Assembly: GCA_009693115.1 (NCBI GenBank)
Contig: SHXW01000024.1
Coordinates: forward strand, 1 to 35,162
Source of the DNA: Dehalococcoidia bacterium
GTDB taxonomy: Bacteria; Chloroflexota; Dehalococcoidia; Lucifugimonadales; Lucifugimonadaceae
Reading direction: 5' to 3'
Length of the DNA: 35,162 nt
Below the pieces are notes generated by a model that worked only from the letters and a program-made list of their open reading frames with translations, was not told where the DNA came from and did not search any database. The position numbers were made by a program, and so were the translations under genes. Below are positions 7,991-16,451 of this stretch, in pieces; positions within the stretch are counted from its first letter, which is position 1, and each line of letters begins with the position of its first letter.

Positions 7991-9114
7991 ACGTCTTCGG
8001 GCGAGCCGTCGAGCGCGTTCCACGAGCCCTGGCCACGCTTCGTCAGGTCTTCGTACGGGCGTGAGGCAATCACATCCTCATCCAGGTCCACACCGAGGCC
8101 GGGCTTCGTCGGCAGTTCGAAATAACCGTCCTTGATCTTCAACGGAGGCCTCTGCACCTTGTCATGCCATGGCATGTCCCGCGCCGTCTCCAGAATCTGA
8201 AAGTTCGGCGCAACAGCGCACACATGCACACTCGCCGCCACGGCTATCGGCCCATTCGGATCGTGCGGCGAAAACTTGATGTGCTCCATCTCCGCCATCG
8301 CTGCGATCCGCCTGATCTCAGAGATGCCGCCGCAGTGCACGATGTCCGGCTGTATCACATCAACAAGCTGGCGGTGCAGCAGGTCGCGGAAGCCCCAGCG
8401 AAAGTACATTCGCTCGCCTGTGGCGATGTCCATGCCCAGGCCGGCGTCCCGCACCAGGGCAAACTCGTCTATGTTTTCCGGCGGCACCGGCTCTTCAAAA
8501 AAGAGCAGGCCGAACTCTTCGACCGCTTTCATCTGCCGGATGGCAAGCGAAGGCCGCGACCTCCCATGGTTGTCGATCATGATGTCCACTTCGGGGCCTA
8601 CGGACTCTCGCATCGCCTTGATCTTCTCGTGCAGCGCTCCCGGCACGTCCTTTTCGCGGAAGCTGTTCGTAGTTGTGATCCACCCACCCGTCTTGAAGGC
8701 CGTGAAGCCCTGGTCCACCAGTTCCTTCGACCCCCTCAGATCCTCGGCGTGCGTGTAGGCGCGGACTCGGTCTCGGACGGCCCCCCCGAGCAGCTTGTAG
8801 ATGGGCTGGCCGTACACCTTGCCCGTGATGTCCCAGAGCGCGATGTCTATTGCCGAGATGGCCGAGCCCATCACCGCACCGGCCTTCCAGAACTTGTGCC
8901 GGTACATGATCTGCCACAGGAACTCGATGCGTGTGGGGTCCCTGCCCTCGATGAGCGGCACTAGGTGGTGGATGCCTTGTTCGACGGCCTTCTCGTGCCC
9001 TTCGAGCGTGCCCTCGCCCCAGCCGTGAACCCCCTCATCCGTTTCCACCTTGACGAAGAGCCAGTTCCGACGCACGCCGTGCATGATGAACGTCTTGACG
9101 CCTGTGATCTTCAC
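7987..9114 (-). CDS. Mandelate racemase/muconate lactonizing enzyme family dehydratase (galactonate dehydratase-like)
   Basis: This 375-residue enolase-superfamily enzyme has a capping domain (1-120) and a TIM barrel. Magnesium ligands fit D181 (IDNHGR), E207 (FFEEP) and E234 (TGER). H183 in DNHGR, H284 in SPHDPNGPI and E309 in ILET match the catalytic residues of the D-galactonate dehydratase group, which removes water from an aldonate to give a 2-keto-3-deoxy acid. ATG 9114 begins MKITGVKTFI, standard for the family. Its stop overlaps the HAD gene start by 4 nt, and the LLM gene lies 160 nt upstream on the same strand. The exact aldonate is not readable. Confidence 0.9.
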   Translation of the reverse strand: MKITGVKTFIMHGVRRNWLFVKVETDEGVHGWGEGTLEGHEKAVEQGIHHLVPLIEGRDPTRIEFLWQIMYRHKFWKAGAVMGSAISAIDIALWDITGKVYGQPIYKLLGGAVRDRVRAYTHAEDLRGSKELVDQGFTAFKTGGWITTTNSFREKDVPGALHEKIKAMRESVGPEVDIMIDNHGRSRPSLAIRQMKAVEEFGLLFFEEPVPPENIDEFALVRDAGLGMDIATGERMYFRWGFRDLLHRQLVDVIQPDIVHCGGISEIRRIAAMAEMEHIKFSPHDPNGPIAVAASVHVCAVAPNFQILETARDMPWHDKVQRPPLKIKDGYFELPTKPGLGVDLDEDVIASRPYEDLTKRGQGSWNALDGSPEDV

Positions 9115-9274
9115 TTCTGCGTTTCCTCAATCCGGCACAAAGGTGATGTGCTGTGCCTGATGCCTTGAACGGCCCCGAGGCAGCGGCATTGTAGCCGCGC
9201 CTCCAGATAGGTGACCCCTGGGCGCATACCCATGGTGGTGGAGAAACCTCCAACAGTATTGAAAGGGTCTGGCT

Positions 9275-10216
9275 TTACACCTTCGGGATCACCTCGTCTG
9301 CGAACAGGCGCATGGACTCCCGCTCCTCCTGCCATGGGAATACCGTCATGAACTGCGTCACGCCCAGGTCCGTATAGCGTTTGAGCAGTTCCACGACGCC
9401 CGCCGGCGTGCCAATGAACGTCCGCGCCCGCTTGGCCCGGTATTGATCCGGCGACATATTTTCACGCGCCGCTACGCGCGTCAGGCGCGCCAGCACGTCT
9501 ACGCCGTTACGTCCGACGACAAACGACATGAAGTGTGTCTTGCGTATGCGGTTAAAGTCCGTCCCCACTTCCTGGCACGCCTTTTCCAGGCCCGAAAGCG
9601 TCTCTGCATATGCCTTAGGGTCGGGGGAGCCGCCCATATTCACAGCATCAGCGTAGCGGGCCATCACACGCAGCATCCGAGGCTTTGAACCCCCGATAAG
9701 CACGGGCGGGTGCGGTTTCTGTGTGGGTTTGGGCGCTGCGACGGCCGCCTCAACGCGGTAATACTTGCCCCGGAACGTGGTCACCGGTTGCGTCCAGAGC
9801 GACTTGATGATCTGTACGCCCTCGATGAACCTGTCCACGCGCTCGCCGGGCGTGGGGAAGTCGTACCCGTACGCGGCGTACTCGATGTCCTTCCAGCCCG
9901 CGCCGGTGCCAAACTCAAGCCTCCCCTTCGACACCATGTCCACAGTGGCAGCCATCTTCGCAAGCAGCGCAGGGTTCCGGTACGCCATACAGCTTACGAG
10001 CGACCCCAGCCGCAGATCCTTGACCTCCACGGCCAGCGCGGAGAGCAGCGTCCAGCACTCAAGGCAGTTGATGTCCCTGGCCGAATTATCGAGCAGGAAG
10101 TGGTCGGACACCCAGAGGGATGTGTAGCCGTGGCCGCGGCACTCGTGGGCGAGCGCGGCCACTTGATCAAACGTGAACCCGAACTGCGGCTCGATTTGAA
10201 GTCCAAACTGTGCCAT
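9275..10216 (-). CDS. LLM class flavin/F420-dependent oxidoreductase
   Basis: This 313-residue bacterial-luciferase-like TIM-barrel enzyme has an N-terminus, MAQFGLQIEPQFGF, a TSLWVSDHF segment and the GRLEFGTGAGWKDIEYAAYG region, which are typical of the F420-dependent LLM subgroup; VLIGGSKPRMLRV marks the C-terminal half. These enzymes transfer hydride between coenzyme F420 (or FMN) and an organic substrate. ATG 10216 has GGGAGG 5 nt upstream. Such genes are numerous in SAR202-type and actinobacterial genomes. F420 use is inferred from subgroup similarity and would imply that the organism makes F420; no cofactor gene is in the window. Confidence 0.88.
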   Translation of the reverse strand: MAQFGLQIEPQFGFTFDQVAALAHECRGHGYTSLWVSDHFLLDNSARDINCLECWTLLSALAVEVKDLRLGSLVSCMAYRNPALLAKMAATVDMVSKGRLEFGTGAGWKDIEYAAYGYDFPTPGERVDRFIEGVQIIKSLWTQPVTTFRGKYYRVEAAVAAPKPTQKPHPPVLIGGSKPRMLRVMARYADAVNMGGSPDPKAYAETLSGLEKACQEVGTDFNRIRKTHFMSFVVGRNGVDVLARLTRVAARENMSPDQYRAKRARTFIGTPAGVVELLKRYTDLGVTQFMTVFPWQEERESMRLFADEVIPKV

Positions 10217-10362
10217 GTGCGCCTCCCGTCTGTATGGACGACCACCTGCCGCAAAGACTACCCCTTCGCCAGCCAGAACATGCGCCGCAGAGTATGCTTG
10301 TTCGCTCTATGATAGGTACTATTTCATCACCGGGCTCTCGTGCTGGCCGTTTCAGACAGCAC

Positions 10363-10860
10363 ATGCGCAACCCCAACTGGCTGACGGTCACGGCAATGGT
10401 CCTGCTGGTTCTTGCCATTCCACTCGCAGTGTTTGGCCCGGGGGTCATCCATAGCGCCTCAGTGGGACTGGACCAGATCAAGGAGCGGAAAGCTCACCCG
10501 CCCATCGCTTCAGCCCCGGGCACGTGGATCAGCCCGTGGCTCCGGAATCAGGCAACCCGCATGATGAACGCTGTCGAGCCTACAGACTGGCGCGCCGTGA
10601 GTTTCCAGACCGGCCCGTGTCACCCCGGCAACCTCGAGCAACTCCCGCAGGAAAAATGGTCAACATCGATCGTGATCGCCTGCGGGCGCATGAACGACAT
10701 CCAACTGCGTTACGCAGGTGACTGCGCCGCCACTGGCGAGTGCGTCATACCCTCCAAGGCGAAGGAGGAGTTGCAGGCCGTGACCGACTATCTAATAGCC
10801 GAGTTCGCTGATTCCGGCCTGGTCGTCCCCTACAAGGTTGAAGAGCAGCCAGCGAAATAG
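10363..10860 (+). CDS. Hypothetical membrane-anchored protein with four cysteines
   Basis: I do not recognise this family. From ATG 10363 the protein is 165 residues: a short basic N-terminus, one hydrophobic segment (about 7-26, LTVTAMVLLVLAIPLAVFG), then a polar domain likely outside the membrane. Cys 86, 107, 121 and 127 lie only in that domain and could form two disulfides. The start is uncertain: the frame stays open to 10210, with other ATGs (for example 10309), and none has a clear ribosome site. ATG 10363 puts the membrane segment at the N-terminus. It is divergent from the LLM gene and convergent with the GGT-family gene. Confidence 0.6.
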   Translation: MRNPNWLTVTAMVLLVLAIPLAVFGPGVIHSASVGLDQIKERKAHPPIASAPGTWISPWLRNQATRMMNAVEPTDWRAVSFQTGPCHPGNLEQLPQEKWSTSIVIACGRMNDIQLRYAGDCAATGECVIPSKAKEELQAVTDYLIAEFADSGLVVPYKVEEQPAK

Positions 10861-10896
10861 CAGGGACCTGTCAGGGCGCGCAGGGAAGATCGCGTG

Positions 10897-12699
10897 CTAC
10901 CAAACAAGGGCCTGACCATCGCGGCGGGGGTCGCCTGCGGCCATGAGAGCGCCGGACTCGGGGTGCACCTGTATCGCCCCTTCGGATCCCGGCCCGGCCC
11001 ACGGCGCGATGGCCTGCACGGGGTGGCCTTTGTGCTGCAGATCCTTCAGAGCGGCAGCCCCCACACGGTTTTCAACCTCAAGAGCGTTGCGTTCGGCGTG
11101 CGGGAAACCCGAGCCTGTCCGGCCCTGATAGTGCGTCCAGCGCGCGGCGTGCAGCGCCTCGGAGACGTTGAAGCCGTGATCGAAGACGGCGGAGATGACC
11201 TGCAGGTTTGATTGCACCTGCGTGTCCGCGCCGGGCGTGCCACAGACAAGCTCCAACGCTCCACCCTCCTCTGCCGGGCCCGAGAACGCCATTACAGGGT
11301 TCATGGTGTGGCGCACGCGCTGGCCGGGCGTCAGCCGGTCTATGTGATCCGGGTCGAGGTGCCAGTAGGTCATGCGGTTGTTGAGGAGGATGCCCGTCCG
11401 CCCGGCGACGATGCCTGAGCCGTATGCCATCTGGATGCTTTGCAGTTCGCCGACAGCGTTGCCCCAACGGTCCACTACGCAGAAGTGCGTGGTGTCTGAC
11501 TCCTTCGAACCGACCTTCTGTTTGCGCTTATAAGGCCCCGCCTTCTCGCCAGGGCGCATGAGGCCGGTCTGAGGCGTGTAGTACGTCTTGGATTTGTCAG
11601 GCCCGCGGCGCATGTATTGCCATGGGTCGCCCTCGGCCACGGCCGCGGCGGCGCGATCCTTCTTGATCAACTTCGCCCGCTGGGCGGCGTACTCCTTCGA
11701 GAGAAGTCCCTCAACAGGCACATCAACGTGGTCAGGATCCGCCAGGTACGCCTCGCGGTCTGCGAATGCCAGCCTCTTGGCCTCGACGAGCAGGTGCAGG
11801 CTCTCCGGGGTGTTGTGGCCCAGAGTAGCGATGTCAAACCGTTCGACCATGCCAAGCATTTGCAGGAGCACGTGGCCGGACGAGTTGGGCGGAGCTTCAT
11901 AGACGGTACGCCCGCGGTAGGTGGTGGAGATGGGCGCCTGCCACTGCATCTTGTGGCGCTTGAAGTCTTCAAGCGTCAGGATGCCGCCGTTCTTCTGGGA
12001 GAATTGCACGATGTCGCGGGCGATCTCGCCTTCATAGAAGGCGTCGCGTCCCTGTTCCGCTATTACGCGGTATGTGTGCGCCAGTGAGGGGTTGCGGCGG
12101 ACCTCGCCCGGCAGGAGAGGCTGGCCCTTTGGAGCAAAAATCTTCGCCGAGTCAGGAAAGGTATTGAGAAATGGGTGTGGAGCCGCGAGTTGGTGGGAGT
12201 AGTAGGAGACCGGGACGCCTTCCTCGGACAGTTCGATGGCCGGCCCCAGACATTCGAGCAGGCTCAGCGTGCCGTAACGTGCGTGCACGGCGAGCAGAGC
12301 GTCAACGATGCCGGGGACGGAGACGGACATCATGCCGTAGCTGGGGATGCCGTCTTTGTAGCGCTCCGGCGTAGCGGCGAGGGGGGCCGCGCCCGTGCCG
12401 TTGGCCACTTCAATAACCGGGCCTTTGCCCGCCCCGCTGCGTCGCCCGTTTTTGGGAGGGGCGCCATGCTTCATATAGACCATCACGAAGCCGTCGCCGC
12501 CGATGGTTGAACCGGCCGGTTCTGCGACGCCCAGTGCAAAGGCGACGGCCACAGCTGCATCAACTGCGTTGCCGCCTTTGTGGAGGATCTTCATTCCGGC
12601 CATGGCCGCGAGCGGGTGGTTCGCCACGACGGCGCCCATGGCGCCCATGCGGACAGGCGTATAAGCCTCAGACTTGACGCCGTGGGGTGAGTGATCCAC
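10897..12699 (-). CDS. Gamma-glutamyltransferase family protein (Ntn hydrolase)
   Basis: This is a roughly 600-residue member of the self-cleaving GGT family. The nucleophile is the first Thr of DTTHFCVVD (about residue 403), where autocleavage would yield large (~402) and small (~198) subunits, a normal split. The N-terminus has VVANHPLAAMAGMKILHKGGNAVDAAVA and GGDGF, conserved in the family. The canonical small-subunit substrate motifs (N-D/E-x-M-D-D-F and the SSM oxyanion motif) are replaced by NNRMTYWHLD and RHTMNPVM, so true glutathione chemistry is doubtful. GTG 12699 is chosen, with GAGG 8 nt upstream; the frame is open 66 codons further but that stretch runs into the neighbouring gene. 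No clear signal peptide with this start. Confidence 0.85.
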   Translation of the reverse strand: MDHSPHGVKSEAYTPVRMGAMGAVVANHPLAAMAGMKILHKGGNAVDAAVAVAFALGVAEPAGSTIGGDGFVMVYMKHGAPPKNGRRSGAGKGPVIEVANGTGAAPLAATPERYKDGIPSYGMMSVSVPGIVDALLAVHARYGTLSLLECLGPAIELSEEGVPVSYYSHQLAAPHPFLNTFPDSAKIFAPKGQPLLPGEVRRNPSLAHTYRVIAEQGRDAFYEGEIARDIVQFSQKNGGILTLEDFKRHKMQWQAPISTTYRGRTVYEAPPNSSGHVLLQMLGMVERFDIATLGHNTPESLHLLVEAKRLAFADREAYLADPDHVDVPVEGLLSKEYAAQRAKLIKKDRAAAAVAEGDPWQYMRRGPDKSKTYYTPQTGLMRPGEKAGPYKRKQKVGSKESDTTHFCVVDRWGNAVGELQSIQMAYGSGIVAGRTGILLNNRMTYWHLDPDHIDRLTPGQRVRHTMNPVMAFSGPAEEGGALELVCGTPGADTQVQSNLQVISAVFDHGFNVSEALHAARWTHYQGRTGSGFPHAERNALEVENRVGAAALKDLQHKGHPVQAIAPWAGPGSEGAIQVHPESGALMAAGDPRRDGQALVW

Positions 12700-12770
12700 T
12701 TGGTTCGCCTCGCAAATCGCTGATCCCGGCCCGGAGAAACGGGCGCAGTGTAACAACACGTCGGCCCCAC

Positions 12771-13322
12771 TCACCACGGCGTGAGAGTGCGCCAGAGGAC
12801 ACCCCAGAATTCCAAAAAGGTATATTCGTCGAACCATTTGCCCAGATGTAGGGCATATTCTTGGAACTCCTTCGCCGCCGTGAGGACGAGCAGCCAAATG
12901 ACGGCCCGGCGCAATGTGATCTTATATTGCGGCTTGAACTGGTCACGGGCGACCACGAATAGGAACCAGAACTCAAAGACGTTCGGAAAGGCGAGAAGCA
13001 CGGCGCGGGCCTGCGTCATTTCAAAAATGATATCCCCGGCGATGCGGAACATGAACAGCCCGATCGCAACCCGCCTGGTCAGCCCAGTCCACCTCAGAGC
13101 CACAATCAGGAACGTGGCCATGTAGGCCAGGTCGAGCCACTTGTCGAAGGACTGGTAATCGGGGACGCCACCGAGATCGAGCACGTTCATCCAGAACAGG
13201 TCAGAGAGGTCCACCAATATGACGGCGAGCGCGCCCCAGAAGGGCCACCGCAGCACGGGCAACGACCCGGCGATGCGCATGAGGGCGATGATGACCTGTT
13301 CAGCGGTCAAGGCAGGGACCAT
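12771..13322 (-). CDS. Hypothetical polytopic membrane protein
   Basis: From ATG 13322 this is a 183-residue protein rich in Phe, Trp and Leu with about five hydrophobic stretches (roughly 25-45, 63-80, 84-102, 110-126 and 138-152) separated by short charged loops. I recognise no catalytic motif. An acidic/aromatic C-terminus (KEFQEYALHLGKWFDEYTFLEFWGVL) is notable. The frame extends 32 codons further upstream but those residues are Arg/Cys-rich and look non-coding. It precedes the GGT-family gene by 72 nt on the same strand and may be co-transcribed with it. Function unknown. Confidence 0.6.
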   Translation of the reverse strand: MVPALTAEQVIIALMRIAGSLPVLRWPFWGALAVILVDLSDLFWMNVLDLGGVPDYQSFDKWLDLAYMATFLIVALRWTGLTRRVAIGLFMFRIAGDIIFEMTQARAVLLAFPNVFEFWFLFVVARDQFKPQYKITLRRAVIWLLVLTAAKEFQEYALHLGKWFDEYTFLEFWGVLWRTLTPW

Positions 13323-13653
13323 CCACAGCTGACACAGACGCCATCCTGAGCATGGCGAGAGGCGCACACAGAGGCGTGTCTGATTGGACAACGCCCGTTG
13401 CGAGCGACGCTGGAACACTCGTGTCCGCCAGCTTGCCGAGATAAGATCCCTGTGTCTGAGTCATCCGCGGGTTTTCCAGACGTTTTCGGGCCGGGGCAGG
13501 CTACTTCACAAATTGCACGCGCAATGTCTTCCGTGGCTATAATCCCCCGGTCGCTCGCTGTTTTCGTGTGACAGGCGCCATCAGACTACGCTTCAACCTC
13601 GCGGTCCGGCCCTCACTCATTCGAGAGAGGGACATGATCCTGGAGGATGTTTC
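13323..13653 (+). other. Intergenic region between divergent genes
   Basis: These 331 nt separate the minus-strand membrane protein from the plus-strand aldo/keto reductase. Apart from the promoter candidate at 13,513-13,543 and a GGAGG ribosome site at 13,641-13,645 I see no gene, strong hairpin or dispersed repeat. A few weak direct similarities (GAGAGGCGCACACAGAGGCG near 13,360) are not convincing. Confidence 0.5.
13513..13543 (+). promoter_or_regulatory. Candidate sigma-70-type promoter for the aldo/keto reductase
   Basis: A perfect TATAAT (13,538-13,543) is preceded by TTGCAC (13,513-13,518) with a 19-nt spacer, longer than the optimal 17. Transcription would begin near 13,550, giving a leader of about 100 nt before ATG 13,654. 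It is the best promoter-like match I found in the window. Confidence 0.45.
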
Positions 13654-14595
13654 ATGCTCTACCGTCACCTCGGCAACTCCGGACTTGAAGTCTCCGAGGT
13701 CGGCATGGGCACGAACAACTTCGGCGGCAGGATGAACTACCGCCAGACGCAGGCGGTAGTCAACGCCGCTCTCGACCTCGGCATCAACCTGTTCGACACT
13801 GCAGATATTTATTCAATGGGCGTGTCGGAGCGGTATATCGGCCGTGCACTTGCCAGCGGCCTGCGCCACAAGGCGGTCGTCGCAACCAAGTTCGGCATGA
13901 AATGGGCGGATGGCCCGCATGGTGTGGGCGGCTCGCGCAAGCGGGTGACTGACGGAGTCGAGGGAAGCCTGACCCGCCTCCAGACCGACTACATTGACCT
14001 TTTCCAAATACACCGGTGGGACCCGTACACGCCCATTGAGGAGACGCTGCGCGCGCTTGATGACCTCGTGCGGGCGGGCAAGGTGCGCTACATCGGGTGC
14101 TCAAACTTCACCGGGTGGCAGATCGTGGAGGCAGCGTGGACTGCGAAGGTGGGCGGCCTGACGCCGTTCATCAGCGCTCAGCCAGAGTATTCCCTCATGG
14201 TGCGGGACATAGAGGCCGAGGTGATGCCTGCGTGCGAAAAGTACGGCCTGGGCATCCTCCCCTACTTCCCGCTGGCGATGGGGTTCCTGACAGGCAAGTA
14301 CAAGCGCGGCACACCGCCGCCTGCGGATACCCGACTGGGCAAGCAGCCCGCCGCGGCGCAGCGCAGGTTGACGAATGAGGCCTTCGACAAGATCGAAAGG
14401 CTGGAGAAGTTCTGCGAGGAGCGGGGCCACGTCGTGCAGGAGCTTGCATTCGCATGGCTGCTCGCGCGGAAAGCTGTGTCGTCTGTGATCGCAGGGGCCA
14501 GCACACCCGATCAGGTAGCGCTGAACGCAAAAGCGTCGGACTGGCGCCTGACAGGGGATGATATGAAGGCTGTCGAGGCCGCGCTGAAAGGGTAG
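13654..14595 (+). CDS. Aldo/keto reductase
   Basis: This 313-residue NADPH-dependent TIM-barrel reductase has the catalytic tetrad D48 and Y53 (FDTADIYSMG), K79 (VVATKFG) and H120 (DLFQIHRWD). NADPH-site segments SVIAGASTPDQVALNA lie near the C-terminus. It belongs to the YajO/GSP69-like group that reduces aldehydes, ketones or sugar-derived carbonyls. ATG 13,654 follows GGAGG with an 8-nt spacer. Glycerol kinase follows after 141 nt on the same strand; a glyceraldehyde-to-glycerol reduction feeding that kinase is possible but is only inference from adjacency. Confidence 0.92.
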   Translation: MLYRHLGNSGLEVSEVGMGTNNFGGRMNYRQTQAVVNAALDLGINLFDTADIYSMGVSERYIGRALASGLRHKAVVATKFGMKWADGPHGVGGSRKRVTDGVEGSLTRLQTDYIDLFQIHRWDPYTPIEETLRALDDLVRAGKVRYIGCSNFTGWQIVEAAWTAKVGGLTPFISAQPEYSLMVRDIEAEVMPACEKYGLGILPYFPLAMGFLTGKYKRGTPPPADTRLGKQPAAAQRRLTNEAFDKIERLEKFCEERGHVVQELAFAWLLARKAVSSVIAGASTPDQVALNAKASDWRLTGDDMKAVEAALKG

Positions 14596-14736
14596 CGCGC
14601 CATTCCCTTCCCATCGGTGGGTGAGCGTCGATCAGGGGCCACAAACATAGGTGCCCCACTGCGGCCGTTGACCATTCCTCCGCGCTGAGGGCAGGCAACC
14701 AGGGATGTGCACCGGGACGCATCAGTGTGACTGCCA

Positions 14737-16428
14737 ATGACACACATCCTCGCCATAGACCAGGGCACCACGTCCACGCGGGCCATAGTGTTCGATGCTC
14801 AGGACGCGCGGCCCATCGCGTCGGCGCAGATTGAGCTGAAGCAGCACTTCCCGCAGCCGGGTTGGGTCGAACACGACCCGATCGCGATCGTCAACGCTGC
14901 GGTATCAGTCGCCAGGCAGGCCGTCGAACGGGCCGGGCTGCACATGCGGGACATCGCTTGCATGGGAATCACGAACCAGCGCGAGACGACTGTCGTATGG
15001 GAGCGGGCGACGGGCCGACCTGTGGCGAATGCGATTGTCTGGCAGTGCCGCCGCACCGCCGAGGTGTGCCGCAACCTCGAGGATGCCGGGCACGGCCCGG
15101 ATATCCGCTCGCGCACGGGGCTGGTGCTGGACGCCTATTTTTCTGCGACGAAGTTGCGCTGGCTGCTTGATCATGTGCCCGACGGCCAGAAACGGGCCGC
15201 AGATGGAGAATTGTGCTTCGGCACGGTGGACTCGTGGCTGCTGTTCCGTCTGACGATGCGGGGGGCCTTCGGCCCTGTTGCCCGGCCTGAGCATATGGCG
15301 GGGCCCGCCTCCCGCGCATCCAGCGGGATCCTTCGACCGGCTCAAAGCGCCCACGCCATTCACGCCACGGATTCGACAAACGCGTCGCGCACCATGCTGT
15401 TGAACCTGCACGACCTGCGCTGGGATCCGGATCTGTTGTCGCTTTTCGACATACCGGAGGTCATGCTGCCCGATGTGCTGCCGTGCGCTGCGGACTTTGG
15501 CGTGACTGCGCCTGAGGTCCTAGGCGCAGAGGTGCCCGTCACTGGGATCGCAGGCGACCAGCACGCCGCGCTTTACGGTGAAGCCTGTTTCGAACCGGGC
15601 ATGGTGAAGTGCACTTATGGGACGGGTGCGTTTGTGCTGTCAGTGACCGGCGCGAAGCCGCCGGTCTCGTCCGCTGCGGCTCGTCGCACTGAGCCAGGTC
15701 CCGACCGTGAAAGCAGCGGGTCACTGTCCATGTCCTCACCCTCTCCCGCAGGGAGAGGAGACGGCCACGCAGACCACGGCCTAATCGCCACGCTGGGGTG
15801 GGAGGCGGGGCGCAAGAGGGCTTACGCGTTGGAAGGCAGCGTGTTCATAACGGGCGCGGCGGTGCAGTGGCTGCGCGATGGCCTGTGCATCATCAACAGT
15901 TCATCGGAGGCGAGCGCGCTCGCGGACTCCATCGAGGACAATGCCGGTGTCTATTTCGTTCCTGCCTTTGTGGGGCTGGGCGCGCCACATTGGGACGCAT
16001 CTGCCCGCGGCACGGTCACGGGCCTGACGCGAGGCTCGACACGCGCACACATCGCACGCGCCGCGCTGGAGGCGGCTGCGTATCAGGTGCGGGATGTGGT
16101 CGCCGCGATGGACGCAGCAGCCCGTCGCATGACGTCGTCGCAGCCCCTGCGCGTTGACGGAGGGCAGACTGCAAGCGAGTTCTTGATGCAGTTTCAGGCA
16201 GACATCCTGGGCCGACCCGTTGAAGTATCGGCAGTTCCAGAGGCGAGCGCGCTGGGGGCGGCATTCCTTGCAGGACGGGGCGCAGCCATATGGCGGAGCG
16301 AGAAAGAGGTGGCTGGACTGTGGCAGTCGGCGCACCGCTATGAGCCACAGATGACGGAGTCGCGCCGTCAGACGCTGATTGCCGGCTGGAACGATGCAGT
16401 GAGACGGACGCGGCTGCTCGCGACCTAG
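14737..16428 (+). CDS. glpK: Glycerol kinase with two in-frame insertions
   Basis: This FGGY-family kinase phosphorylates glycerol to sn-glycerol 3-phosphate with ATP. Diagnostic stretches are AIDQGTTSTRAIVFD (6-20), GWVEHDP (42-48), GITNQRETTVVW (77-88), the glycerol-site TDSTNASRTM (211-220), AGDQHAALYG (272-281), KCTYGTGAF (291-299), and the ATP-site VDGGQTASEFLMQ (473-485). At 563 residues it is about 65 longer than usual (~495-500). The excess lies in two places: residues about 174-203, between LFRLT and HATDSTNAS, and about 308-347, between VTGAKP and LIATLGWE. Both insertions are Pro/Ser/Arg/Gly-rich, lie in surface loops of the fold, and contain dispersed-repeat DNA. The core motifs are intact, so activity is likely. 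No clear ribosome site precedes ATG 14,737. Confidence 0.93.
   Translation: MTHILAIDQGTTSTRAIVFDAQDARPIASAQIELKQHFPQPGWVEHDPIAIVNAAVSVARQAVERAGLHMRDIACMGITNQRETTVVWERATGRPVANAIVWQCRRTAEVCRNLEDAGHGPDIRSRTGLVLDAYFSATKLRWLLDHVPDGQKRAADGELCFGTVDSWLLFRLTMRGAFGPVARPEHMAGPASRASSGILRPAQSAHAIHATDSTNASRTMLLNLHDLRWDPDLLSLFDIPEVMLPDVLPCAADFGVTAPEVLGAEVPVTGIAGDQHAALYGEACFEPGMVKCTYGTGAFVLSVTGAKPPVSSAAARRTEPGPDRESSGSLSMSSPSPAGRGDGHADHGLIATLGWEAGRKRAYALEGSVFITGAAVQWLRDGLCIINSSSEASALADSIEDNAGVYFVPAFVGLGAPHWDASARGTVTGLTRGSTRAHIARAALEAAAYQVRDVVAAMDAAARRMTSSQPLRVDGGQTASEFLMQFQADILGRPVEVSAVPEASALGAAFLAGRGAAIWRSEKEVAGLWQSAHRYEPQMTESRRQTLIAGWNDAVRRTRLLAT
15327..15347 (+). repeat. Family B repeat-like sequence inside glpK (insertion 1)
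   Basis: GATCCTTCGACCGGCTCAAAG lies within the extra segment of glpK at about 15,256-15,345. It matches the core of the intergenic family B repeats (GAT.CTTCG..GCTCAG). The reading frame passes through it without a stop, encoding about ILRPAQS. Confidence 0.55.
15740..15758 (+). repeat. Family A palindromic repeat inside glpK (insertion 2)
   Basis: CCTCTCCC (15,740-15,747) and GGGAGAGG (15,751-15,758) form perfect 8-bp arms around GCA, preceded by TCCTCA. This is the same unit as the intergenic copies at 19,903 and 34,884. It lies within the second extra segment of glpK (about 15,658-15,777) and is translated as SPSPAGRGD. Confidence 0.7.
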
Positions 16429-16451
16429 GCGGCGGTGACTGGTTCATTGAG

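Noticed and set aside
8164-8964. A 266-codon open frame opposite the galactonate-dehydratase-like gene
   Set aside because: Antisense shadow; the translation is His/Arg-rich without any recognisable motif.
12700-12897. 66-codon N-terminal extension of the GGT-family gene
   Set aside because: It overlaps the membrane protein gene and lacks family similarity; GTG 12,699 with GAGG upstream explains the N-terminus better.
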